Under the pieces are notes generated by a model. The model was not told the origin of the DNA and made no database searches. It saw only the letters and a program-made list of their open reading frames with translations. This document shows positions 39,901 to 48,696 of a stretch of 64,000 bases of DNA, one piece after another. This stretch comes from Vitellaria paradoxa (Eukaryota > Streptophyta > Magnoliopsida > Ericales > Sapotaceae): NCBI GenBank assembly GCA_019916065.1, contig CM034239.1, positions 35,240,419-35,304,418 on the forward strand, given 5' to 3'. Position 1 is the first letter of the stretch, and the number at the start of each line of letters is the position of its first letter. The position numbers and the translations under genes are program-made.

Positions 39901-42900
39901 AGAAAGCATTCTCTGCTTCAATTAGAAAGGATTCTGGAAAAAATGAGGTTCTTCGTTTTGAGTCTAAATGTGAATCTAGGTTGCCTTTATTAGATTGTAG
40001 CTTATGTGGAGCCACAGTCAGAATCTGGGACTTCCTGACTGTATCTCGTCCATATCACTATACTCTCAGTTGCATAGATATTCCTGAAACAAGCAAGAAA
40101 ATGGCATTGACGCGTGGAGTAAGTGAAGCCAGTGGAATTAATGGATGGGTTGCTGCTGATGGTCTGGACAAAGAGCAGGCAGAGGACCACGATGAAGCTG
40201 CAACAGCAGATGAGGGAAAATCACATTCAAATTTTGGGGTAGATTTAAGTCTGACTATGGCTGGTGGGTTATTGCCTGCTCAAAGGCACATGACAGTGAC
40301 GTCTGAACAATATCGAGATGCTAATATGGGAAGAGACCTAATAATTGGGCAGCCTTCCAGCAGCGAGATTGGTGACCGTGCAGCTTCATATGAATCACGA
40401 GGTCCCAGTAAACGTAAGAGAAACTTGGAAGATGGTGGAAGTACCGTCGATAGGCCACAGTTAATGATGCAGCAGGTGGACAGCATTGAAGGAACTGTTA
40501 TTGATCGTGATGGTGATGAAGTTGATGATAGTAGACAGTACGCAGCTTGCCCCTCAAAGCGTGCTTGTGACTTTGATGCTTTTGAAACTTACCACTCATC
40601 ATATAGGAGATCTCCATCCGGTGCTGGTCCTAGTCATTCAGTTGGTTTTGACATAGAAATGGATGCTGACAGAATTGATCCTTTCCACCAGGGCAATGAA
40701 CAAATTACAGGTATTCCATCCACTAGAGATTCAACACACGTTTCCTCTGTTATTGCGATGGATACTGTCTGTCACGGTTCAGATGATGATTCAATGGAAA
40801 GTGTTGAAAACTATCCTGGAGGCATGGATGATGCCCATTTCCCCTCAACATCAACGTTTAAGAATGCAGATTTGAATGAGACATCAGAATTGAACTACAG
40901 CAGTCAAGCACAACAAAGTACCTGCCCAGCAACGTTCAGAATTGCTGGTGAAATGGGTGTTAGCAGCACAAATGATGGCGAGGAAGTATTAAACACAGAT
41001 ACTATGACTGCTCATGGCAGGGATGGGCCTAGCTTCGGCATTAGTGGAGGAAGCATTGGAATGGCTGCTAGTCATGAAGCTGAAATTCATGGGACTGATG
41101 TTTCTGTCCACAGAGCTCATAGTGTTGTTGGTGATGTGGAACCAATTCCTGAAGTCATCGAAAATCAGTGTCAAACCAGTGAATTTGCTCCAGATCCTGG
41201 GCTAATGGGTGATTTTGTCCCAGATGAAGTGGATCGAGAGGATCCTCATGGTGACAGTCAAGATTTGATGTCTCCATCTGTAGGAAGGACAGATAGCGGG
41301 TCAAAGATTGTTGGTTCACTGAAAGCTGAATCTGTTGAAAGTGGTGAGAAAACTGGTAACGTGAGCGTTTTGCCACAGGAGAACAGTGCCCATCCTTCTC
41401 TCTCTTGTAATGCAGTTGTGTGTTCTGGTTTGGAAGCATCCAAGGAAGAAGTGACTCAGGGTGGCAAGACTTCACCTCCTGGTGACTCTGCATACATTCA
41501 ATCAGGTTATTTGCTGGATAGATATTATATTCTGATACTCTTTTTCATTGTTTTCTTGAACAGTCAAGGTCTCTTTTTCTCACAATTGCACGCATTAGAA
41601 AAAAATTATTTAAAAAGTCCAATCGAGTAAATTAGGGATAGCAATGTTAACCCTAGAGATCATCCCTATAACATGAGATATGGAATTGCTCTAAACATGC
41701 GTGCGCACAGAATTGTATATATTATGGAAATGTTGAAGAAATGGCTCCAGTATATTTTACTATTTGTTGCTGGTGAGATTGTTTTATCATCTCTCAATCT
41801 AGTTTTGAATCAATCACCAAACTCTTCTGTGAGGTTTGAAATGCATAATTGGTGTTATTTATATGCTTTAGCTTTAGAAGAAATATCGTCGTTTTGTGTC
41901 TTTTATTTTGAAGGCTTTGTAGCTTCTCAAGTCTCCAGCTGCATATGGAGTCATGGACCATCATCCCGTAGGATATCAATAGTAGGTACATGTTAAACAC
42001 GCACGCACACACAGTATATATATTATGGAAATGTTGAAGAAATGGCTCCAGTATATTTTACTATTTGTTGCTGGTGAGATTGTTTTATCATCTCTCAATC
42101 TAGTTTTGAATGAATCACCAAACTTTTCTGTGAGGTTTGAAATGCACAATTGGTTGTATTTATATGCTTTAGCTTTAGAAGAAATATAATCTTTTGGTGT
42201 CTTTTATTTTGAAGGCTTTCTAGCTTCTCAAGTCTCCAGCTGCATATGGAGACCATCATCCCCTAGAATATCAATTCTACGTACAGGTTAAATTGCTCGA
42301 GGAGGTCAAATTCTGAAGCTTTTCTTAATTGATCAAGATACTGTAGATGTCCATTGTTTTGGAGAATTATAGTCAGTGTTAGTGCCAACAGCTATTGGAC
42401 TTTGTAGACTACTCCCACATTTTAGACTTTGTACTCACAAAATAACTAATCCCTTATATTAAAATAAAAATAAATCATGAACTAGAGAAATGCTCCATAA
42501 GGGGTGGCGGTCGAGTTTCAAGTAGAGAAATGCCTAATGTTCTTTTTTTCTCTTGCTATCAGTTGACCTCTGGTACCTTTTGACTGCATCCACTTGGTTT
42601 TCTAGCGCGTGAATATGATGCATTTATTTATTTCATTTTAATGAGAATAAAAAATTAACCTGTTTTGCTTTCATATATCTAGTCACTGAGTTGTATTTTC
42701 TCTCTTTATATTACCTCTTCAGTTTCATCATTTTACTTTTCTGTGTTTTATCCTAGCAATTTATGACATAAAATGTTTTTCAGGGCCTCCAAATGGAGAA
42801 AGCAACTATGAAGAAGCTGTTGAATTTGATCCAATTAGGCATCACAGTTGCTTCTGTCCTTGGGTGAATGGTAATGTTGCTGCAGCAGGCTGTAGTAGTA

Positions 42901-43565
42901 GCAGTGGCTCCAGTTCCAATGCTGGCACGGTAGCTCTTAGTGGTTGGCAGCTGACTCTAGAAGCCTTGGATGCCTTCCAATCACTTGCACACATTCCTAA
43001 CCACACTGTTGAATCTGAATCAGCTGCTTCTCTGCAAAAGGTATATACTTTTCTAGCTTGATGCTTCTTCAGCTGTTTATTGCATCTCTGTGTGTGTGTG
43101 TGCATGTGTGACTTTCAGTTTCTGATTCCGCTCCCCCCTCGTATGTAAGCAAATTCTATTGCATTTGAAATTATATTCTGCATAAAGAGCATGGCAGCAT
43201 GGGAACTGACTTGATTAAAAAGAAATGGGTTCATCTTGTTGGAGTATCTAGTCAGTCATTCATAAATACTGTTGTCAAGTGAACATATTTCTGCTGGACA
43301 AATTGCGTGCTGTTCTCTTGCTGTGGTGGTAACTCTATCTTGAAATCCTGTTTATTTACTCTGTTTTGGTGGTGATTGTCTGCTTTGGTCAAAGCCACTT
43401 CTCCTTTAGCTAGAGCTATTTCTTATTTTAAATTCTATATTTCTTTCTAAATATATCATTCTCGATGACAGAATCTGACATGATTTCTGACAGGATGATC
43501 ATCTAACTTCAAGTCGGAAGCTTCTGACACGCCATTCCTTCAGCAAAAGCCGGGGACAAAGCTGA
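17969..43565 (+). CDS. ILP1: ZC3HC1/NIPA-type C3HC zinc-finger protein, IAP-like protein 1
   Basis: Seven coding exons: 17969-18057, 24882-25131, 36794-36917, 39337-39659, 39750-41505, 42784-43040, 43494-43565. All introns are GT-AG, and the joined frame is 2871 nt (956 residues). The start MKEEVISSS, the segment [20 protein letters not shown] and both zinc modules identify it as the plant ortholog of Arabidopsis IAP-LIKE PROTEIN 1 (distinct from INCREASED LEVEL OF POLYPLOIDY1, which shares the abbreviation). Module 1: G124-W125, C135-x2-C138, H170-x3-C174-x-W176. Module 2: G271-W272, C345-x2-C348, then about 519 mostly polar residues, then H868-x3-C872-x-W874. This is the zf-C3HC plus Rsm1-like arrangement of animal ZC3HC1/NIPA, a nuclear-basket component. 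A basic KRKR motif near residue 482 may be a nuclear signal. The role in plants is inferred from the family. No frameshift or premature stop was found, so the gene looks functional despite its transposon-rich introns. Confidence 0.93.
20146..20480. mobile_element. hAT-like MITE in ILP1 intron 1
   Basis: Terminal inverted repeats: left CTATGTTATATGGACTTG; reverse complement of the right end CTATGTTACATTGACTCTTC. Flanks ATCCTAGG (20138-20145) and ATTCTAAG (20481-20488) agree at 6 of 8 bases, consistent with an old 8-bp duplication. The interior has no coding capacity. Confidence 0.6.
22108..22567. mobile_element. MITE, same family as 35685-36328
   Basis: The left part AAGAAGCACGATCACTCCAA, followed by GGTGCCGCAGTC, matches the start of the element at 35685. 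The right part CCGTACCCATATCCGTACCC matches its end. It is shorter (about 460 bp) and its ends are degraded. Confidence 0.55.
23090..23250 (+). repeat. short tandem duplication (~70-80 bp, two copies)
   Basis: The phrase GCACATGGCATTGTTG occurs twice, each time after CCATCTTACCT and AGCAAGGT. Overlapping open frames (23098-23364, 23238-23459) are by-products. Confidence 0.65.
24882..25131 (+). CDS. ILP1: ILP1 coding exon 2
   Basis: Begins TTCTGCAGGG after TATCAG, completing the split serine codon; reads [20 protein letters not shown], later [20 protein letters not shown] and [20 protein letters not shown]. Ends AAG before GTTTGC at a codon boundary. The serine/glycine-rich part is probably disordered; the last third leads into zinc module 1. 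Confidence 0.92.
26380..30848 (-). pseudogene. L1 ORF2 relic (endonuclease, reverse transcriptase, zf-RVT)
   Basis: Minus strand in order. Endonuclease: [32 protein letters not shown] (about 30090-29811), then [12 protein letters not shown] and [11 protein letters not shown]. Reverse transcriptase: [20 protein letters not shown] (28530), [30 protein letters not shown] and the catalytic box [11 protein letters not shown] (about 28000-27960, FVDD instead of the usual FADD). C-terminal part: [16 protein letters not shown] and [20 protein letters not shown], the zf-RVT region. One continuous frame of 345 codons (30848-29811) joins a charged linker ([18 protein letters not shown]) to the start of the endonuclease. 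Many frame changes occur, including one next to a 25-bp duplication at 28511-28560. Confidence 0.9.
28511..28560. repeat. exact 25-bp tandem duplication within the L1 RT region
   Basis: Two identical 25-bp copies, each starting CTGAAGTCTTTTAACTCCAC, lie at 28511-28535 and 28536-28560. The length is not a multiple of three, so the duplication alone disrupts the ORF2 frame. Confidence 0.9.
30850..32231 (-). pseudogene. L1 ORF1-like (nucleic-acid-binding) region, broken
   Basis: Three minus-strand blocks. 32231-31866 starts [17 protein letters not shown]. 31586-31365 has [18 protein letters not shown] and [18 protein letters not shown], a DUF4283-like fold typical of plant L1 ORF1. 31318-30873 has [16 protein letters not shown] and [20 protein letters not shown]. 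The blocks lie in different frames. The protein would package the LINE RNA. I do not see an intact CCHC knuckle. Confidence 0.75.
32950..35060 (-). pseudogene. Ty1/Copia pol relic (integrase to RT/RNase H)
   Basis: The minus strand shows Copia pol order. Near 34790 is the pre-integrase [11 protein letters not shown]. At 34692-34501 is integrase: [33 protein letters not shown] and [19 protein letters not shown]. Then come [20 protein letters not shown] and [12 protein letters not shown] fragments include [20 protein letters not shown] (about 33540-33480) and an RNase H-like VDNRRSTSG near 33020. Stops and frame changes are numerous. No LTR was identified. Confidence 0.8.
34253..34400. repeat. 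~77-bp tandem duplication in the Copia relic
   Basis: ATGATTTAGGGGCATTCATA followed by GAGCATGGGAAACCTCAA occurs twice, starting near 34254 and 34331, nearly identical. It lies in the integrase-derived part, so the duplication came after insertion or is specific to this copy. Confidence 0.85.
35685..36328. mobile_element. hAT-like MITE in ILP1 intron 2
   Basis: Inverted ends: left TATGAAGCACAGATAC; right, reverse complemented, TATGAAGATACGAATAC. Both subterminal regions are rich in GGATACG / CGTATCC steps. The flanks ATGAGTACCC and ATGAGTGCCA are similar and consistent with a worn 8-10 bp duplication. No coding capacity. Confidence 0.65.
36794..36917 (+). CDS. ILP1: ILP1 coding exon 3
   Basis: Begins GCTGCTAGTTC after ATGCAG; reads [20 protein letters not shown] then [20 protein letters not shown]. 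Carries the G-W and C-x2-C half of zinc module 1. Ends AAG before GTGACT, leaving one base of an alanine codon. Confidence 0.93.
36918..39336 (+). other. ILP1 intron 3 (2.4 kb) with an internal ~300-bp duplication
   Basis: Donor GTGACT, acceptor ATGAAG with a weak pyrimidine tract. Contains homopolymer runs (poly-T near 37810, poly-G near 38127) and the tandem duplication described separately. The open frames 37217-37465 and 37785-38051 are not recognised. Confidence 0.75.
38172..38768 (+). repeat. tandem duplication of ~297 bp in ILP1 intron 3
   Basis: Copy 1 is about 38172-38466 and copy 2 about 38467-38768. Shared phrases include TTTTAATAAAAT, GAGCTCTTTACCTTTGTTTT, AAAATTACCTCTATTCTGGC and GCAGGCTCAA. 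The paired open frames 38203-38394 (-) and 38507-38695 (-) are by-products. Confidence 0.85.
39337..39659 (+). CDS. ILP1: ILP1 coding exon 4
   Basis: Completes a split alanine, then [20 protein letters not shown] with the H-x3-C-x-W half of zinc module 1, [20 protein letters not shown] and [14 protein letters not shown]. Ends CGT before GTAAGA at a codon boundary. Confidence 0.93.
39750..41505 (+). CDS. ILP1: ILP1 coding exon 5 (large central exon)
   Basis: Follows a 90-bp intron. Starts [20 protein letters not shown], the beginning of the Rsm1-like module, with [18 protein letters not shown] (C345-x2-C348). The remaining ~490 residues are polar, acidic and low in hydrophobics, with SKRKR near residue 482, and look intrinsically disordered. 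Ends CAG before GTTATT. The open frame that continues to 41630 is intron read-through. Confidence 0.94.
41506..42783 (+). other. ILP1 intron 5 with a ~305-bp tandem duplication
   Basis: Copy 1 (about 41700-42000) and copy 2 (about 42005-42290) share ATTATGGAAATGTTGAAGAA, GGCTCCAGTATATTTTACTA, TTTGTTGCTGGTGAGATTGT and CAAGTCTCCAGCTGCATATG, nearly identical, separated by a CACGCACGCACACACA stretch. The high identity suggests a recent duplication. Confidence 0.9.
42784..43040 (+). CDS. ILP1: ILP1 coding exon 6
   Basis: Reads [20 protein letters not shown], then [17 protein letters not shown] with H868-x3-C872-x-W874 closing zinc module 2, then [20 protein letters not shown] and SAASLQK. Ends AAG before GTATAT. 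A run of serine/glycine codons follows the zinc ligands. Confidence 0.94.
43494..43565 (+). CDS. ILP1: ILP1 coding exon 7 (last)
   Basis: Acceptor CTGACAG, reads [20 protein letters not shown] then GQS and TGA at 43563-43565. The C-terminus is short and basic. Confidence 0.9.
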   Translation, partial: DDHLTSSRKLLTRHSFSKSRGQS

Positions 43566-44560
43566 ATTTGAGTCTCAATCCAGAATATTGTCAATAGGTA
43601 TTGTTTTCATCTAAGAAGACATGACATGACAGAGACATGGTGATATGTTAATTATAAAAAAATATCATTTATCTTTTATTTATATTTATTTTAGAAATTT
43701 TATTTACAAAGAAATTAGAAATTTAGGTCTTAAAATTCCTAAGATTAAAAAAGTCGAGTGATAATGGATCAATAAATATTAATTCCTATATGTATTATTT
43801 TATCATTCAATTCCAAGTGAAAAAAAAATAAAAATTAAGTGTGGTTCATGTGTCTAAACTAAATGATGTGTATGTGTATCACTCAAGTGTCTGAGGAGTC
43901 TCGTTACCTGGCATTGACATGATACTGATACGTCACATTTCTAGAAGTGTGTCTGAGGAGTGTTGTTACCCGATACGGACAAGATACCGATACATCATCT
44001 ATATTCTTAAAAATATTTCAGTTCATTATTCTCTCTGATTGCATCTGTTTGACAGTGTTGTGAAAGAGTTTGCAGTGGATTTCACAATTTTATGACCAAC
44101 TCTCTATTCTATAAGTGGACTTATACTACAAGCTTCATAGAAAAAGAATGAATTGCTTTCATTATGTGGAATATTGAAGTGCTCTTGCTTCATTTTTTCC
44201 CAAATTACATCAATTAAGAAAAATTACTACTTGCTAGAACAAATTGAGAATACTGATGAAAAGAGGTTTAAACTACTAGTTGGACTTGAAAATTTGATCC
44301 ATATAGTTAAGATGGTTAGTTGTTTCCAGGTCTTAAGCTCTTATATTTTGTGTGTGTGTGTGTGTGTGTAGAAAGAAAGGATATCTTTTGTTGTTTGAAC
44401 TTTATATATGTTCCTATATTTTGTGAACAGCTCCGTTGTGCGTGATTAATGTTTATTTTGTTTAACACAGTTGGTCCCGAGCCTGGATGAAAGATGGGAA
44501 TTGCTTTAGGTAGCTGACGACCAGCGTTAATTGTGTTCAAACTGCTATGAACATGAATCA
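43566..44560 (+). other. ILP1 3' region, possible 3'-UTR intron
   Basis: 32 bases after the stop codon the sequence AATAG|GTATTG (donor at 43598) could start an intron in the 3' UTR. Candidate acceptors are TTTAACACAG at 44470 and TTGCTTGCAG near 48004. Both are followed by less AT-rich stretches without coding capacity. No convincing polyadenylation site could be fixed, so where the transcript ends is unknown. Confidence 0.35.
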
Positions 44561-44639
44561 AAATATATGTTGAGTAAAGGCTAGGGAGTTCCCGTTAAGT
44601 GACGTTACATTTGCCTATGCATTTGCCTGTCAGAGCATA

Positions 44640-47100
44640 AATGGGTAAGAGGCATTGTAGTGGTGCCCGGTTGTGGTGACAAATAAGTAAAGGGTTCTTG
44701 TATTTTGAACAAGTCAGGTCAAGAAGCTTGTCCAAACGTTACCCACTTGGAATATGGGTACATTCACCGAGAAATGGATGGAATTAGTAGACTTTGACTA
44801 GGAGTGAACAAAGCTTGCTTACCAGAAACTAAATGGGTGGGAGTGTAAGTAAAAGAATTAGAAAGTAGTAGTTATAACCATATTACATTAGTCAGGATAG
44901 ACAGAGAAATGGCGTCAGAATAATAGTGGATGAAAACATAAAACGGAACCTTACAATTGTTATTAGAAAATGATATAGAATAATTTTAGTTAAACTCGTA
45001 ATATGTAAGAATATAAGTAATATCATTAGTGCTAATGGGCCACATGTTGGGTATATGAAAATAATAAAACACAATTTTGGGAGAACATGAATGAATTGAT
45101 TTGAGAAATACTTCTACAGGATCAAGTGTTTACGAGAGGAGACTTTAATGATGGGAGGTTATGGCACGGTATATTTTGGATATGATTTTGGGGATAGGAA
45201 TGAGGGAGGAGAAGCTATCTTTTAGACCTTGTGGTAGCTTATAACCTAATAATAATGAATACTTATTTTAGAAAAGGAGATGAACATTTGGTAACTTGTA
45301 AAAGTGGATCTACTACAATCTAAATCGACTTTCTTTCTTTTTTTTTTTGGGGGGGGGGGGGGGTTTAGAGGAGTAGATAGGTTAACAAGTGAAAATAGTG
45401 AGATTAGATGAGGTTAACGTTTAAGACCGCAACATAAACTAATGGTATTAGGCATTAAACTTAAGGACTAATTTAATAAAACAAAACCCATTTGAAACCT
45501 TAGAAGTTGAAGGTGGAATCTAGAAGGATAAAGTTTATAATTTTTAAAGATAAAATTGTTAATCAATTTAATTAAAATTTCAATAATGAAATAGATATAA
45601 TGTAGAACAAGTAAGCATGTGTGTTAAAGTGATAGGAAAATAATTTTTTTGAGCGTTGTTAGGGAGAGGTCCTCTAAGGAATGATTCGTGGTGTAGGAAT
45701 GAGGAGGTACAGAGTGTTAAAAAAATGTGATGAAGTGTGTAAAAAATGAGAAAAATCTTGAGAGAGAGAATTGCATTGGGAATGAATTAAAAAGGTAGGT
45801 ACAGATGCTAAATCTAAAGTTTATGATGATCATTACAATAAATTCAGAACGAAGAGAAGGGAAAGAAACATAAATAAACTTGCTAAATTGAGAGAGAGGA
45901 CCTGGAGATTTTAATAGTGTAAAATGCATAAAAAATGAGGGCTTACAAGTACTAGTACAAGGTAAAGAAATCGAAGGGAGCTGTAGGAATTATTTTGATA
46001 AATTATGGAATGAAAATCAATTAGAAAACATAAGTTTGGAACTAAATGATAGCAGTAGAACATTTTGGGGAATAGATATTTTCATAAAATTAGAGTTATC
46101 CGAAGAGTAGTATGCATTGAAGAAGATGAAATTAGGGATGATTGTTGGGTCAGATGGTATTTAGAGCTTGGTATGGAACTGATTAGGTGATGTAGGTGTA
46201 GCTTGGTTATTAAATTATTGAATAAAATCATATCAATTAATAAAAGTCGAACGAGTGGAGAAAAGTATTCTTGTGCCAATTTACAAAAATAAGGGTGATA
46301 TGCAAAGTTGTAACAATTATAGGGGCATTAAACTGATGAGTTGTATCATGAAACTATAGTGCGAGCAATCGAATATCGGTTAATACTTCAAATAATCATG
46401 TGGGATAATTTAGAGTGTTTTTATATGATACATAGAGATTTAATTTGGTGGGTATTGAGAAAGAATAATGTCACATATAGGTATATTGAGATGATACAAG
46501 ATATGTGTGATAGAGTCACAAGCTTACTGAGATTTGCTGTTAGGAATACTAGTGAATTTCCTGTAATTGTAGGGGTCTTCATCAAGGGTTTGCATTAAAT
46601 CTTTTATCGTTTTGCTTTAGCTATGGATGACTTGCCTAGACATACACTAGTTATGTGCCATGGTGTAGGTTGTTCGTTGATGATATAGTTTTAGTAGACA
46701 AAACAAAAGACAGTGTAAGCTAAGTTAGAATCATGGAGAGGAGCATTAGTACCATAAAAATTTAGAATATGTAGGAGTAAATTTGAATATATGAAATGTA
46801 AATTTAGTAATAAATTTTGATAATTGGGTTATTATATTTTAAGCTGGTTGGATTAAGTGAAGGATTGTGTTAGATATTTTATGTGATCGTTCTATATTTT
46901 TAAGGTAAAAAGGAAAGTGTTATAGAACAATGCTTATACTTGTTAAGTTACATGGTTCAGAGTTTTGGGTGACAAAAAAATTCATTTAAATAAAATTAAA
47001 GTAGCTGAGATGAGAATGTTGCATGTTTGTATGAGGGGCTTGTGGACAGGTGTTGGGCGAGCGCCTTGTTTTGAAATATTTGAATCGCTGGTGCCATTTA
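44640..47100 (+). pseudogene. RTE-type LINE relic
   Basis: Degenerate + strand reading of a plant RTE LINE. Near 44745 is WNMGTFTEKWMELVDFD (start of the endonuclease). About 45170-45330 has FGYGNRNEGG-like and TYFRKGDEHLVTCKSGST-like text. About 46260-46340 has VPIYKNKGDMQSCNNYRGIK. 46440-46570 has WVLRKNNVTYRYIEMIQDMC and FAVRNTSEFPV. Near 46620 is FALAMDDLPRH, and at 46735 ESWRGAL. Stops and frame changes are dense, so it is an old, dead copy. It lies between the ILP1 stop codon and a possible distal 3' exon. Confidence 0.85.
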
Positions 47101-47104
47101 AATC

Positions 47105-47344
47105 GCTCATAATGTTGTATTTCATATGAGCGCACAAAGTATTTTGGGATATATTGCCACTTTATTCATCACGATATTAAGCAATCACTCTTCTCTTACA
47201 ACATGTTTCCTCTGCCGACCTGCTTGCTAGTATCTTCACCAAGTCTAATCCACCTGCTTGTCATTGTGATCTTATGTCCAAACTCAAGATGGCGTCTTCT
47301 TTACCATGATGGCGTCTTCTTTACCGCGTTAAGTTTGAGGGGTA
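47105..47344 (+). pseudogene. Copia RNase H C-terminal relic
   Basis: Reads TKYFGIYCHFIHHDIKQSLF, then in a shifted frame SADLLASIFTKSNPPACHCD. This is the conserved C-terminal end of Ty1/Copia pol (HxxVDCHFI...LADIFTK). It is followed by a purine-rich AAGTTTGAGGGG tract, as expected just before a 3' LTR. Confidence 0.75.
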
Positions 47345-47566
47345 TGTTAACATGTATGATATATGTACAAATATTTTATTTTGATGCAAAATTGATACGG
47401 TATCTTGTAATTTAGACAATTGTTTTTAGGGTTTTGTTATTTTGTTTATTATCCTCTCTTCTTTTTGCCAATCTAAAGGCCTTGCTGTACACATTACATA
47501 TAGTCAAGTCAGTAGAATTTAATAGAATACAACCCAACATTGTGTTTCGCATTCATCATTTTAACA
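47345..47566 (+). repeat. Copia 3' LTR (222 bp)
   Basis: Starts TGTTAACATG directly after the polypurine-like tract and ends CATTTTAACA, giving the TG...CA ends with a short TGTTAA/TTAACA inverted terminus. No matching 5' LTR was seen, so the rest of the element is lost. Confidence 0.65.
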
Positions 47567-47877
47567 CAATAATTCAATGTATGATTGAATGTATAAAATA
47601 TAACAAAATATGAGATAGAAGATTTTATGATTTGAAATATGTTGCTCACTCAAATCTAGGCTTGTCTTATATTTAGATAAAAAAATGATAAGTAAATACC
47701 ACATGCATATTCGATGCGTCTTTTGGTGTGTCTAACGAGTATGTGTCCAACACTGGCACCTACTTTAAAGTGTTTGTGCTTTATAGTGGTGTGTATATTT
47801 CTTATGAGTTACTGCCTGCCTTGGCTGCATGTTATGGGCATCTCTATGCCTCAAAATGCAAGGCAACTTGATTCCAC

Positions 47878-47911
<34 letters not shown>

Positions 47912-48696
47912 AAAAAGAAAAAATCTACTTCTATAAATACATAGATTTCAGTCAGTTATTAGTAAAATGGTGCTATCCTTCATTGCACTTATTTTTGCTT
48001 GCAGTAAAGTTCGCGTCCTGAGCCTCGTAATATTTGAAAGGCTTCCATGTCGTGCTGTGGTGGAAGCAATTTGTAAGAAGTCAATCGGTTGCTTTCTTGT
48101 TGAGCCTCTGCTGGTGTTTGCTGGTGTTTATTGAGATTGGACAAAAGATGTTTCTGCAATTGTGTTATACAACTTTTTTTTTGACAATCGTGTTATACAA
48201 CTTCGTCTTCCCCCTTTTTTCTTGAGCAGTAATAATTGTGCACTTGGGTAGTCAATGAGGTTGCTGCAGTTAGTTATGTGCCGTTATATTTTGTTGTGAG
48301 ACCTCATGGAATTGCGGCAGTAGTGTTGTTTCTCAACGTATAAGCTATTCATGGTTTTCATCAAATTGTGTTTTGTTTACTGAGGGTAAGTTTCATTTTG
48401 GTCTCCTTGAGGTCTACTCGGACTTTTACTTTAAGAGTATTTATTTACTTTAACAATTAAAAGTCTGAGTTTTAATTAGTCGTAATTTTCTCCTTTAGTG
48501 GTTACCCTTGCACTCGAAATGTTAATTGTCCAACCAAATAGTCATTAAAGGAAAATATTGCAATTAATTAGAAGTTCAGAACTTGAAGTGGAATTTTGAG
48601 TAAAATACTTTGCCCTTAATATTATTTATGTTGTTTTGTTGCAGAAGTTTGGTTTTGTATGTTATATTTCTCGTAAGATTAAGAATCGTGTTTGGT
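47567..48696. other. intergenic, poly-A run and possible ILP1 distal 3' exon
   Basis: A long A run interrupted by G lies at 47878-47922; the open frame 47714-47944 through it is spurious. TTTTTGCTTGCAG ends near 48004 and looks like a good splice acceptor. The following 48005-48360 could be a distal 3'-UTR exon of ILP1, but nothing proves it. Confidence 0.35.

Noticed and set aside
41506..41630. Extension of the large ILP1 exon to the stop at 41630
   Set aside because: A good donor at 41505/41506 joins in phase to exon 6, which carries the conserved H-x3-C-x-W; the extension is hydrophobic intron translation.
44338..44371. (GT)n stretch as a possible coding repeat
   Set aside because: Simple microsatellite; the frame through it gives only CVCVCV.
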